The notes under the pieces were generated by a model. That model was not told the DNA's origin and made no database searches. It saw nothing but the letters and a program-made list of their open reading frames with translations. Positions 29,171-42,224 of a stretch of 64,000 nt of DNA are shown one piece after another. The position numbers were made by a program, and so were the translations under genes. The DNA comes from Gari tellinella (taxonomy: Eukaryota; Mollusca; Bivalvia; Cardiida; Psammobiidae). Within the stretch, counting starts at the first letter, position 1, and every line of letters begins with the position of its first letter. Location of the stretch: assembly GCA_922989275.2 (NCBI GenBank), contig OV277864.1, forward strand, positions 72,172,158-72,236,157, in the 5' to 3' direction.

Positions 29171-30016
29171 TAACAAAAAGGAGTAGAAACAACGACCAAA
29201 GCAGGATGTGTTAAATTGACTTTTATTTAACCGACGTGATATAATTCAAATCATATTGACATTGAACAATCCAATAACCATATGCATTAACAAAGGGTTT
29301 ACATATGTAATATGTAGGGAAATGTATATAAGTTAATATACAACTGTCTAAGAAGAAAGTTATGTCATGTGGAAATAGCCGGTTACTGACATTTCGTATA
29401 ATAAGGTTATGTAAATGTTTTCCCTTGGGTTATCTCAGTCTGTATCAAATTACTTGGTTTGTTATTAAATATACTTGACATATACCTTAGTATGTGTAAA
29501 AGATTTAAACCACTACAATTATATAACGCGTAACAGGTGGACCAAACGTGCCAAACAACTGCAATTCCATTGAGATTACATTATTCAGAACCTTGAAGTA
29601 TTTGCTTATTAAAATGGGTGCTATGCAGTAGTTAACGTTAGTCTTTAAATTAATATTTTTCGCGCTATCATATATATATATATTATTCTTGTTTGGTTTC
29701 AAATTGGTTATTTATATAATTACGAATGTTACATAGCGAGATAATTTAATACTGTTTGTTTTCATTGCTGACTTTGGCTGTAATTTGACTACTTTCTGTT
29801 GGTCAAACAGTTTATCCAAAAGCGCTGAGTGAAGAAAGACGCCGAAAAAAGTACTTGGCAATGACGTTACTATAAGCAGCGTCAGGTTTTGGCGGTAAAT
29901 ATATTTGGTGGAGGGACTACAACATACATCTTAAAAGTGCTAAATAAGAAGCACTTGTGTCGGATTTTCTATTTAATCTATATCTTACATTCAGTATTGT
30001 TATTAAATTATAAGTA
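29171..30016. other. Intergenic, no recognisable feature
   Basis: AT-rich DNA with a short (TA)n run near 29671-29682; no gene or element. Confidence 0.4.
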
Positions 30017-30262
30017 CAGTGGAGAATCTGTTATTCTTTCCCGTTTAAACGCAAACGTACGCAAACGCAAATCGCTAAAACGTAGAAAAGAACAACTTTT
30101 AGTAAATTCTGATATTTCATGTTTATCTTGGTGGCAAACAGTTTGGAGCCTGATCAGACGCCGGGCTACCCGGCGTCTGATCTGGCTCCAAACTGTTTGT
30201 AAAAGAAAAAATAGTTTTAGCGTAAACGCGTTTATCGGGAAAGAATAACAGATTCTCCACTG
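30017..30262 (+). mobile_element. Tc1-like MITE, family A, 246 bp
   Basis: TA-flanked copy in the same orientation as 19763-20008; core at about 30146-30198. The loop reads GGGCTACCC instead of GGGTTACCC. Confidence 0.9.
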
Positions 30263-31629
30263 TAGTATACAGAATATGTTTTTTTATTTCCATGGAATTT
30301 TAAAAGAAACCTGGTCACACTTTGGTATGAAACCGCGACTAAATCATTCTAAAACTTCTTTTAAACACAACCTGTCAACTTCATTTGCTGTCTTGTGTGT
30401 TGTCAAATTTCGTTTTAAAGGGATATACTGGTTTCTCCAGCGTTCATGTATAACTTAAGTTTACACAAAACACTAAATAAATAGATATACGTGTAATCTA
30501 AATAAGTGGCTTTGTCGCAACACTTTGTATTGGAATTTTAAAAGCACATGCTTCCCCAAACACATAGGACAGAACAGCAATTTGATTTGCAAATGTAATC
30601 ATTTGCAGACAGAATTAGATCTATATACTATTCGCCGTAAATAGTATTAATTCGATTTATTTGTTCTTATGGAATTTAAACCTTGATATCTTGGAACTCA
30701 TCTGATCCGAACATAGCTGCATTTCAAAGCTACATGTAATATGTTGCTATGCTAGGTGCTCACGATAAGCCAATTAGAAATGATGTTTAACGGTAGACAC
30801 TAGAGTAAACAGCACCTGCACAATTTTGATACATTAAAGTTTGGCTGTGCTTACCACCAGTAGAATGCTTTGCATGTTAAATCTTGAAGATCGATTGTTC
30901 TTCACTTTTCGCAAATATGTACAAGGGACAGTGTTATATATGGAAATTTATTCCCCAAAACCCGTAAATGTTTTGAAAGTGTAACACACATTTCAGTCCT
31001 GGAGAATTCACTTAACCAATTACCCAGTAGACGCGCATTTTACGCGTTTACTTTATTCCTTCTCTAGAGCAAAACATTCTGATTTACTTTCAGCGTGTTT
31101 TAATTGGTAACGTATGTTGCTACCATTCTAAGAAGATACATATACATTTTATAATAATAGTATTTTATATTAAAATATGTTATAGTATAAGGTTATTGTT
31201 TGAAATGTTCACTAGTGTCTAAACACAATATACGGTCATCCATATCGGCAAAACTGATATACTGATATCAGATCGGTAACAATTATAAAACAAAGTGGTC
31301 TGTCATGTAAAACGATCAAAGTAGCGATACATACAGTAAAATTTCTCTTTTTGGACTACTGAAACGAAGACTACTTGATTTATAAGACAGATGAGAGCTT
31401 AAAGCAGGATGACGGTAAAACAGAAAGTTCCCAGGGGAGCTTTCTGTTTTACTGTCACCTTGATTCAAGCAGTAAAGTGTCCTAAATATTAACACAATTA
31501 AGTGCTCACAATAGAGATATTTTACTATTACAGTAGTAGTTTCGCGGAAATGGATTTTCAAGATTTTGATAATACTTAATACTAGTATCATGTATCATCG
31601 CCTCATACCTAATAAAGTCAGATGTAGTT
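30263..31629. other. Intergenic; one small hairpin
   Basis: A hairpin at about 31391-31470 (GGATGACGGTAAAACAGAAAG / CTTTCTGTTTTACTGTCACC) resembles the family-C centre with different bases. Otherwise nothing recognised. Confidence 0.4.
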
Positions 31630-32721
31630 GACGTTCAATCGCTGCAAACGCTTCACATGGTAAAAGCAATTAGTAAAATGGTAAATTACTGATAGGTTCT
31701 TAACAATTAAGATCTTTGATAAAATTCTTGATGGCAAACATATCAGATGTCGCTTTACACGGAGTCTTGTTGACACATTAGTACTTATCATGCTAAGCTC
31801 GAACTGGCTTATACTTGCAAACAGTTCGGATCCAGATCAGACGCCGCATAACCAACGTGTCATCAGATTATTACGCATTAAAGTTGAGTTCCAGTTTATT
31901 TTGCAGACGACAGATTTGAATCAGACGGCAGTTTGGCTTGACAAGGGTTGGTGGGTAAAGTTACCCTAAAGCACTTATAAATAAGATGGCAGTTAAAGGA
32001 CATTTGTGTCTGTCTGTAGTCGGCAATAAACATATATTATACAGTTGAGAAAACGTTATTGTGTATCACTACCGTTACACGGCAGTGAACACATATAGAA
32101 TGCTATGAACGGTAGTACAGTTACATTTATTTCTTAAGTTCTGGTGCTAAATTCTACCGGACGGGCACACAGTTTGGAGCATACTCTGACACCTTATCGG
32201 ATGTTCACCACTTATACCTCTTATACCAAGTGTTATGTATAGGTCAATTAGTTCTAAACATGGTTATACGGTTGCCCACAATATATGTATATATTGAACA
32301 AACAAACACAAGGTAATTTGGTTTATTATACCGTATTTCATGCCTCAAGGTAAAACTAAAAATGATATTTTCGGATATTTATTTGATTATTATGAAATGG
32401 CTTCCTTGAGAAAGACCTTGACGTTTGCATAGATGTAAATAAGGAACACGCAAGTAAACCATTTCTGGGACAAATAATAAAATTCAACAGTAATGCAGAA
32501 CATACCGATATTGCCACCATATAAAACAACACGTTGTTCAGCTTAACATATAACATTGCAAATATGCATATTTACTCATTTTATTAATTCCTCCACACAG
32601 AGAAAATAGTTGAATCTGATACAGTCAGAAATATGTATGTGTACCATACGAAATATGCTGGTTTTTATATACAGAAGATGGTATTTTAGAGGAGGCTGAC
32701 ATTTAATCAGAATGTGCCGTA

Positions 32722-32940
32722 ACCCTTTACCCCATATAAGCGACTATTAATGCATCTGATTTATTCCTCCGCTGAAGAAAATAGTTCCAGTTTATACCCT
32801 CATGAACAATTACCATATCAAATATTTTTTATGTAGCCTAGCAGATGGTTGCTTAAGGCACATTTTGCTTTACTTTCAACCTGCTTTAAGTGTTTACCTG
32901 TATTTAATGTTATATACGGGTTATTGGGTAAAGGGTTAAG
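32722..32940. mobile_element. Diverged family-C MITE
   Basis: GTAACCCTTTACCCC at the left and GGGTAAAGGGTTAA at the right, with GCTGAAGAAAATAGTTCCA as in the other copies. The left half of the central palindrome is deleted; an extra family-C-like right end follows to about 33015. Confidence 0.6.
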
Positions 32941-33397
32941 GCGCATTCTGATTTCCTTCAATCCCCTAATGTGGTCGGCTGTCTTCAAAACTAGAAACAG
33001 GCTTTGATTTAAATGGTTACAACAGGTTTGAAGGTGAAGCAATATGAAGTTAATCTAGAAAAGTCATACACTGTTTTGAAATAAGCTCTTCTTGTCGGTG
33101 TTTGTTTTTGTGGAAATTACTTTTTGCTACGTGTGTCAAACAAGCCAGCCAAGGTTATTCAATATAAATAAATCGCATTAATTTGACAGCCATTATTATT
33201 GTCGGCTAATATAATTTCTCAAATTTAATTTTGGTATGATTTGTTATGATTTTATGTCGCTTTTAAAAAAATTCAGTCATATCGCGTCATTCAGCTAATT
33301 ACAGATGGAGAAAGACCCCAAAAGCCCTTTATGCATTATTGCAGGCTGATATAGGCAACCTTCCACAAGACAGCTGGACATTCCGAAAAATCAGAAA

Positions 33398-33473
33398 AGG
33401 ATTCGAACTCACAGCGATAAGGAGCTTAATGATATAAGTTTCAGTGACTATACCACTATGCCACGAAGGTACC
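33398..33473 (-). repeat. tRNA-derived SINE-like head
   Basis: On the minus strand the sequence has a tRNA shape: A-box TGGCATAGTGG about 10 nt in and B-box GAGTTCGAATCC near the end. It is not a functional tRNA (stems do not pair well). The paralog in duplication copy 2 is split by a MITE at 40709-40954. Confidence 0.5.
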
Positions 33474-35102
33474 ATCAACTTTAAATGTTAGATACACTTC
33501 TTAAAATTCCAGCGTTATGAGCGTCTAATGCTCTTTTTAAACAATTTGCACTTTTGAATGAATTTTATCACTTTTCCATGCCGAGTATTTCGGCGTCTGA
33601 TCACACTCTAGTTTGTTGTCAATTTAATAAGAATTAAGTATACACTTATCACGACACGTGGATACCTACAATTCGTCACAATGTGTTTGCTTTGGTTTCA
33701 CTGGCTATGGAAATAAACACGAATTCCCAACTGTGTCCTACTTTCAATTGCAAAGTGAAGCAAAAGTAATACGACTACATGTTGTCTGAGTGACAAACAG
33801 TTTGGATCCTGGTTAGCTGGCTCCAAATTGTTTAAATTTGTTTGTTTGGAAGGAATACCATCTTCCCACTTTGGTTTTCTTAACTACATAAACCATGGTT
33901 AGACCCCCTCCTAGCGCAACAGGTACTAGCGGCTTAATAGTAATTTAACTAAATCTGAAGTGCAAATTCTCCCTATATTCGAAATACATTGGAATGATTA
34001 GCATTGCTGTTAGCGCCTACTTAAAACAATTATTCACCTCAATGATAATTAGCTTAATCATTGTAGCGAAATTGTGCTAGTCTTGTATTGGTGAAGGTTA
34101 ATCAGAATAAATGCGGAACATAACGAAACAATAACCAATCTGTACCGGGAGGTTGGCGTTAGTTTTTTACCTATATATTGGAATCAACTCTCCCTATGTG
34201 TGTGCTTGAATGCTTCATTATAGCTATACCAGAATTATCGAAAAATACTTCAGTATTTGTCGAAACAGTACATTTAATCATTGCTCAGCTCACATGAAAA
34301 ATTAATAGCAAACAATGCTGATTTTGATGTGACAACGCGCATGACAGCTTCTCATCAGGGTTCACATAATTTACGAATGTCTACTTTGGTTGACTGATGA
34401 AACCGTTTCACTCAGATCTAAAACCTTTAAAACTAATTTTGATTTTGTTCGTTGACGATAAATTTGAAGCAGATGACACGTAAGCTTTATAAGAGTAAAC
34501 GGAGTACTCGTTCTTCAGGCGAAGTCGTGCTATGGTCAACAACTCGACAGGTTTGTAGAATATAAGATCTTGATAAGGGGTATCAAATAGGAACCCTTTG
34601 TTCAAGGTCAGCACTGTTTGTGTTTGAATTGTGTTAGACTTAATTACAAATTGGATTTGTCTATTAGAAATATCTTTGTTAACTAAAACAATAATAGTGG
34701 CCACTACAAGTATTCTATGGTGACAAGCCATTCATCATTTGACGTAGACACCACAGGCTAACCACTCACACATGAACAACCGAATATTCGGTGCACCGGA
34801 CTGGTATAATTTATTGACTTACGCTAAATCAGATTGTCCGGAACGACTTGGATATGTCTAACGAGGAACGATTTAATAATGATCATCTAAATGCCTGTGG
34901 GTATTCTGATGGTGATCTAATTATTTAAAACCTGTTCTGGAAATGATATTTAAACGCATGAATACACCCTTGTTCTAGATTTGATTATTGTTTGGGGTAT
35001 CCCTAAATTAACCCATTCACTGACTTACCCAGCGTCTACTTGTACAATAGAAACATCGTTCTTCTCCATTGAAACGAAACAAAATGCAAACGCAATGCAA
35101 TA

Positions 35103-35450
35103 CAGTGTTCCCTCTCTACAACGGTCCTCCGAACAACGACTCCCTCTTTTCAGCGACATTTGCCGCTGTTCCCAAGAAAATTATTCCAAATGCTTGCACT
35201 GATGCATTATCGTCTAATTAAAATTGTTGTCTGCTGTGTTTCTTACATAAATGACATTTTGACAGAAATAAACATAATGACGAGTGACAAATAGCTTGAA
35301 TCCAGATCAGACGCCGCGTTTCGCGGCGTCTGATCTGGATTCAAGCTGTTTGCAAATGTAAGCCAAGTTCACTCCCTGTAACGACTCCCTCTGAACAACG
35401 CACACAATTTGTGTCTCCCATTGGATGTCGTTGTAGAGAGGGAGCGCTTG
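35103..35450. mobile_element. TA-flanked MITE, family B, in duplication copy 1 only
   Basis: CAGTGTTCCCTCTCTACAAC at the left, GAGAGGGAGCGCTTG at the right, TA flanks; perfect-looking core at 35296-35346. The corresponding place in copy 2 (about 44040-44050) lacks it. Confidence 0.85.
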
Positions 35451-36205
35451 TAACATTGTAACATGAAGCGAATTACAGCTTTAGAAAACGTATGGTGGTT
35501 AATTCGAGCATACGTGGTATATCTTTTTTTCGACCCTTGATATTTGATACGGCTTCAAACATTTTGCAATGCAAGTAGAATGTCGTGGTTTGCATATATC
35601 ATCACAATACATTGTACACTGGGCCTTGATATAACGCTTGTGTAAAGTGCTTCAAACTGCATGAAACTGTTTAAAACAACAAACATCTTAATGCGCATCA
35701 ACAGTGGAAAAATGGTATTGTGTCCAAATACATGCGTTTAAATAAAATAATAATTTATATTGAAACAGCTTGGAGTCAGATCAGGCGTTAGGTAAACCTG
35801 TGTCTGAACAGGTTCTAAGCTGTTAGCCACTCAGATAAGCATGGATAGTCTGCATTCTCGGAAAAGTGTCCATGTCTAAGTTTATCGCGTCGCGTACGTA
35901 TAAAACTGATAATATTTGGTAAGCGAAAACTTTACAGCAGATGGTAATTTTGGCAGTGACGATGCTTATGGTTAAAGCGACGAGTATCGAAACAGGCTTT
36001 TAAGGTAATTGAAAAGTTATTTACCAGACTGCAGACATAAGTGTAAACCTATCAGAAAACCATTTCAATGTGCATTACGGGCTGCATGTTGTTGAGGATG
36101 TAGCTTATAGCTGCCTTTACAACAAGGTATTTTACTTGAGAAAGCTATTATAATCCAGTCTAGCATGCTGTGTAAGGTATTCTGTCGTTATGTAACTCCA
36201 CGTAC

Positions 36206-36420
36206 TTAACCCTTTCACTGATATGACGCCACCAATTCGCCAAATTATCGTCTGCCGTTCTTTAGCAAATACAAATGTTAGGTTTTTTGACTTACGAAAA
36301 AATGAAACGCATGTCAAACAGTTTGGATCCTGATCAAACGCCGTAATACGCCGCCTCTGATTAGGATTAAACTTATTTACAAAACAATTTTTTCTTCGAG
36401 AAAGCGCAGTGAAAGGGTCT
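36206..36420. mobile_element. TTAA-type MITE, family E, decayed
   Basis: Starts TTAACCCTTTCACTG, ends GTGAAAGGGT, with a diverged core (GGATCCTGATCAAACGCCG). The paralogous copy at 47950-48509 has a family-B MITE inside it. Confidence 0.65.
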
Positions 36421-37281
36421 ACATCTAATTGTAGTGTCTGCTTTGAAGCGTATCAATCGCTTACATTGGTGAAACCGTTTTTCCTTCCATATTTAACTAC
36501 ATAAATCGCAAATGTATATAACAACAGGTGTGTGAAAAATGTTTATGATATTTTTTCAGTGAGACAAACTTTTATGAGGCTTATCAGATACCAGGTTACC
36601 AGGCGTTTTATTTGATTCGAAACTGTTTGCAAATGAAATAATTCGTTTTGGCACACATGCGTTTGGTAGCAAAACATATAGTTCCATCCAGTTTTAACCA
36701 TTTTATCGTCATTTTGAACCTTTTGCATACAATTTATATTCTGCTTATTTTAAAGCTGAATTCAGATTCTCGAAGATGACTACATATATAAAAATACGAG
36801 CGACAAGCAGGTTGTATCGTAATATTGATACAAACTGTATGTACGGCCGTCTTCAGTCTCACACGACGGTAAAGGGTTAAAAAATTCAAATCCGAAACTG
36901 GATACTTCAATCTTGTATTAGTTCGAACATAACCGTTTTTCAAAGATAAAATGAGGTTATGTCTAAATATGAGAAATACTGGTAATATTAATTTAAACAA
37001 GATCGAAGTATCGAGTTTCGACTACGGGGAAGGCATGGCACTCTTAAACTGATTAAACTGTAAGGTCATCGAAATTAGCTGTAGTCAGACCAGACGCTGG
37101 CCAATTCGTAGTTTGATCAGCCCTACCAGATAAAGACCAATCATCAGCCTTTTAAACAAGCTATCAATATCAACATATTGCTGCATTGCGGAAGATTTGG
37201 GTTCAACCTGATTGAAATGGAAATAGTCGGCTTTGTATACACTCCTTGATTCAGTACGAATAAAGTTTTCTCCGCATTAAA

Positions 37282-37613
37282 CACTGCTCACTCTCTACAA
37301 CAACATTCAATGAGAGACAGATAGTGTGTGTGTTGTTCGAAGACAGTTGTTATAGGGAGGGAAATTGGTTTACATTTACAAACAGCTTGAATCCAGATCA
37401 GACGTCGCCTCAGGCGGCGTCTGATCTAGATTCAAACTATTTGTCACTCGTCAGTTCTGTCAAAATGTCCAATATGAGAAAAACAGCAAACGACAAATCT
37501 AAGCAGACAATATTGCAGTCGGTTAAAGGTATACATAATTGTCTTGTTTGGGGAACAGTTGTAAGCATCGTTATAAGGAGGGAATCGTTGTTCGTTGTAT
37601 TGAGATAGCACTG
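37282..37613. mobile_element. Family B MITE, shared by both duplication copies
   Basis: Left end CTGCTCACTCTCTACAAC, right end AGATAGCACTG; core at about 37388-37437 with the TCGCCTCAGGCGG centre. The paralog at 49022-49343 sits at the matching site, so this insertion is older than the duplication. Confidence 0.75.
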
Positions 37614-37842
37614 TATGCTTATTTAAAAAGTGGACTCCAAACTCGTGTCTCACTGTACTTATTGTCTGGCGGTGATGTATTGCTAATCTAGATAAGTGCC
37701 AATGTGTGTTTATCAGAAAGTTTAACACTTTTAATGAATAAGGAATACGTGTCGCAACTTAATTAATAGATGGTTTGAGTACGGATTTCTAGATTGCATT
37801 GAATGCCTTTGGAGCACTATCTGTATCTGTAGCAATACGTCG

Positions 37843-37844
37843 TA
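37843..37844. other. Paralogous empty site (TA) for a Tc1-like MITE
   Basis: ATACGTCG-TA-GAAT here corresponds to ATACGTCG-TA-[49575-50169]-TA-GAAT in copy 2, showing that the TA dinucleotide was duplicated on insertion. Confidence 0.85.
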
Positions 37845-38027
37845 GAATCCAGAAAAGGCTTTTACATGACTGGTAAGAAGAGACGCCATATTATTGGCGA
37901 TATTCTCGTAGGGCTGTTTTAAAGCTGCATCCATGTACGAGTATTGCAACAAGTCCTGTTTTGATGAGACATCGCGTTAGCTAAAATATATAGTGAATAC
38001 GTTCTTTTTAGCTACATCTGATATATA

Positions 38028-38255
38028 CAGTGGAGAAGACGTTATCCCGTTTAAACGGAAACGAAACACAAATGCATTGCACTAAAATGGAGAAAGGGAC
38101 CATTTTTTGACTATATTGATTTTGTTTTTGATTGGTGTGGCAAATAATTTGGAGTCTGATAAGGCGACGGGATACCAGGCGTCTGGTCTATCTACAAATT
38201 TTTGCAATGAAAATAAGTTTTAGTGTAAACTCGTTTATCGGTTACCCTAATAAAA
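38028..38255 (+). mobile_element. Decayed family-A MITE
   Basis: CAGTGGAGAAGACGTTATCC at the left, a diverged core around 38150-38210 (GGAGTCTGATAAGGCGACGG) and a lost right end. Confidence 0.6.
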
Positions 38256-38515
38256 CAAATGTTTGACTTTTTGTGGCAGGAGTTGGTCTTCGGTTGTAAT
38301 TGTTTGTAAACGTAATGGGTCCGCCATGTTTAATGATGAAAGAAGCGATATATTGCAGTTTCAGAAAAAATGGATTTTCAAGATGTCGATAAGTTTCGAC
38401 TTATACTCGAATGTGTGTATGGTTTATGCACTGTTACCTAGTCGAAACTACAAATAAATACGAAAGACTCAAGCAGGAAACGTAACACAAACAATACACC
38501 CACCTCTCAAGCAGA

Positions 38516-38579
38516 ACACACACACACAGTCATACCACAACAAACACACACACACACACACACAAATACACACACACGC
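38516..38579. repeat. (CA)n microsatellite
   Basis: Interrupted CA repeats on the plus strand within the spacer between the duplication copies. Confidence 0.9.
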
Positions 38580-39157
38580 AATACCATTCCTTCATCTACA
38601 CACTAAATAGAAAACAACACGCAAGACAAACATAAAGCAAAGTGAATATAGGAGCCCGCCTTGGTACGGTCAGTAGCAATCAATAATTAACTATAAATTA
38701 ATTAATTATTAACAACCACTGGGGGGTTAAACCTGGGTTTAGGGGCGCCCAACCTCACACTTATCTCCTATACTCACCTATAAAGACAAACAGTGTACAT
38801 AAAATATAAACCCTGTTCCACAACCTCACAATCAAAAAGACCGCCAGCACAGTAAGTAAATACATGTAAAACATTTAGCAAAAATTATATGACAAGATCA
38901 TTAGTAAGAATTAAACATTCAAGCCCGTGTTAAAAATAACCCACTATGGCAACGGTCAAATTGTACTCAAGCGACTAGTCTGTAGTTACGAGTAACTGTA
39001 AGACATGGAAGGGTCCAGGGTACGACAGAGAGGGAGATAAAAAAACAAAAACAAGACAATCCGACATAACTCTCCCGGTTAAGGACGGCTTTAAAGATAC
39101 ATCATCATGTAGTGCTAAGCCCTGTCTGTCGTCGCACAACCAAAGAAAGCTAATGTT
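38580..39157. other. Spacer between duplication copies, no gene
   Basis: A C-rich stretch with GGGGGGTTAAACCTGGGTTT at about 38721 and an AATTAATTAATT run; possibly a fragment of an unrelated repeat. Nothing assignable. Confidence 0.35.
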
Positions 39158-40708
39158 TGTGACGTTTAATAGCTGCATACGCTTCACATGGTAAAAGCAA
39201 TTTGTAAAATTAGTAAATAACTGATAGGTTCTTATCAATTAAGATATTTGATAAAAATCTGGATGACAAACATATTAGTGTTAGATCAGTTGTCGCACAG
39301 CAAAGAGTCCTATATCGCTGTTTTGTATATATATATGGAAAGGGCCAATGTTAATGTTGTAACAACTTGTAGCCTGATCCATGACACATCAGTACTTATC
39401 ATGCAAAGCGCGACTTGGAAAATACTTACAAACCGTTCGGTCCAGATCAGACGCCGCTTTGAATTCGATTTCAAGTTTTTTTTCAGGTTTGAATCAGAGG
39501 ACATTTCAGCATGACAAGCGTTAGGAGGTAAATCACTTATAAATAAAATGATAGTTAAATATAATTTGTCTGTCCGTAGTCGGAAATAAACATACACTAT
39601 ACAGTTGAGAAAACTTTATTGTGTCTTGCTTCATTACATGGTGGTAAACGCATATATAATGTTATGAACGGTAGCAAAATTACATTTATTTATCAAGCTC
39701 TGTTGATTTATTTCTATCTGACTGGCATACAGTTTGATACATAATATGCCATCAGGGTACCCTTATCGAAATAAAGCATCTTGTTCACTACTTCAACCTT
39801 TTATACAAAGAGATGTGTAAATATCACCTTGTTCTAAACATGATTATACGGTTGCCAACAATAAATGTAAGGTATAGGACAAAACAAATATATTGTAATT
39901 TGTTTTTGTTTACCATTCCGCATGCCTCAAGGTAAAACTAAATGTGATATTTTCGGATATTTACTTAATTGTTATGGACTGGCTTCCTTGAGAAAGACAT
40001 TGACGTTTGCATGGATGCTAGATAGGAACACGCAAGTAAACCATTTCTTGGACAAATAATAAGATTTAACTGTAATACAGACCATTCTTATACTGTCACC
40101 CTATAAAACAGTACGACGGTATTTCAGAGCAAGCTGACATACAATCAGAACGTGCCTTGAGGCGCATTTTGATTATATTCAACCGCCTCATGTCTTCTGT
40201 CTGCAGCTTTCCTCAACATTAGAAACAGGCTTTGAGGTAATAAGTTACAGCATGTTCAAAAGTAAAGTAATATAAAGTAAACCAGAAAATTCAAACACTG
40301 TTTGAAATTAGTTCTACGGGTGGGTGTTCGTTATTGCGGATATTACGTTTTGCTAGGTGTCTCAAACAACCCAGCCAATGTTGTAACTTTCAAATTCACT
40401 ATAAATAAATCGTATTTCTTTGGCAGCCATTATTATTTTCCGCTAAAATTATTTCTCAAATTCAATTTTGTCATGATTTGTTATGATCTTATGTAGATTT
40501 TAGAATTATTTAAGTTATATCGTGTCGTTCAGCTAATTGCAGATGGAGGAAGACCCCAGAACCCTTTATGCACTGTTGGCTAAAATCTGCAATTTGTTAA
40601 AACCACAGATCTTCCACAAAGCATCTGGAATGTTTTCCTTCAGGAAAAATCCAAATAACCAGACAGGGATTCGTATTCAGAACGGTGAGAAGCTTAGTGA
40701 TGTAAGTA

Positions 40709-40954
40709 CAGTGGAGAATGTGTTATTCTTTCCCAATAAACGCGTTTACGCTAAAACTATTATTTGCAGTGCAAACAGTTTGGAGCCAGATCAGACACCG
40801 GGTAACCCGGCGTCTGATCAGGCTCCAAACTGTTTGCCACCCAGATAAACATGAAATATCAGAATTGTCCAAAAATTGTTCTTTTCTACGTTTGAGTGCT
40901 TTGCGTTTGCGTACGTTTGCGTTTAAACGAGACAGAATAACAGATTCTCTACTG
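40709..40954 (-). mobile_element. Tc1-like MITE, family A, 246 bp, inside a SINE-like repeat
   Basis: TA-flanked; ends CAGTGGAGAATGTGTTATTC and AACAGATTCTCTACTG; core at about 40784-40831. The equivalent site in copy 1 (about 33433-33440) is empty, and the insertion splits the tRNA-like SINE head. Confidence 0.9.
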
Positions 40955-42224
40955 TACAAGTAATTATACCACTGTGCTGTGGAGGTCCAATCAAAATTAA
41001 ATGATAGATAAACTTCTTAAATTTAAAGCGTAATGAGCTTCGGATAAAAATGAAAACTGTTTACATGACTTCAAGTATGTAATCCAGGGAAATCACATTT
41101 CCTTAAACGCGATATATACGAATTTGAAAATGTGATTTGTTCATAAGAAATGGGTGCTGCATTTATTGTTAAAAATGCTCTTTTTAAACAATTTGCAATT
41201 GTAAAGAATTGTATCTCTATTACATGACGAGTCACTCGGCGACTGGTCACACTCTACTCTGTTGTCAATTTGCTCAGAATTACGTCTACACTTTTAACGA
41301 CACGTAAAGGGCTACAATTCGTCACAATGTGTTTGTTTTGGTTTCTCTGACAATGGAAATAAAAACGAATTCCCAACTTACTTTCAAGTGCACAATGGAG
41401 CAAACGTAATACGACTGAATTGTATCTGAGTGACAAACAGTTTGGAACCTGGTTATCTAGCTAAAAAATCCGTGTTGTTGGTTAAGCATCAATTGCTTTG
41501 TTTGGGAAGTATAACATCTTCTCACTGTGGTTTTCTTTACTACATAAACCATGGTTAGACCCCCTCTTAGCGCAACAGGCACTAGCGGCTTAATAGTAAT
41601 TTAACTAAATCTGAAGTGCAAATTAAATAACCTTTTCTCCCTATATGCGAAATACATTGGAATGATTAGCATTGCTGTTAGCGCCTACTCAAAACAATTA
41701 TTCACCTCAATGATAATTAGCTTAATTAATGTAGCGAAATTGTGCCAGTCTTGCATTGGTGAAGATTAATCAGAATAAATGCGGAACATAACGAAACAAT
41801 AACCCATATGTACCGGGAGGTTGACCTTAGTTTTGTACCTATATATTGCACAACTCTCATTATGCTTGAATGCTTCATCATAGCTATACCAGAATTATCG
41901 AAAAATACTTCAGAATTTGTCGAAACAGTACATTTAATCATTTCTTAACTCACATGAAAAAGCAAACAATGCTGACTTTGATGTGACAACGCGCATAACA
42001 GCTTCTCATCAGGGTTCACAAAATTTACGAATGTCTACTTTGGTTGACTGATGAAACCGTTTCACTCAGATCTAAAACCTCTAAAACTTTTGTTCGTTTT
42101 CGTTTTTGTTCGTTGACTATAAATTTGAAGAAGATGACTAGCAAGCTTGATAGGAGTAAACGGAGTACCCGTTCTTCAGGCGAAGTCGCTCTATGGTCAA
42201 CAACCCGACAGATTTGTAGAGTAT

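Larger units (their letters stand above)
31630..38040. repeat. Segmental duplication, copy 1
   Basis: Collinear with 39158-50350: for example CTTCACATGGTAAAAGCAAT at about 31647 and 39185, CCATGGTTAGACCCCCTC at about 33894 and 41550, TTATTTACCAGACTGCAGAC at about 36016 and 47760, and TTATTGTCTGGCGGTGATGT at about 37658 and 49390. The second copy is longer because of insertions at about 42.23-43.51 kb and 44.71-47.64 kb and extra MITEs. Divergence is clearly visible, so the event is not recent. Confidence 0.85.

Noticed and set aside
33398..33473. Functional tRNA gene
   Set aside because: A- and B-box words are present but acceptor and anticodon stems do not pair, so it is treated as a SINE-like piece.
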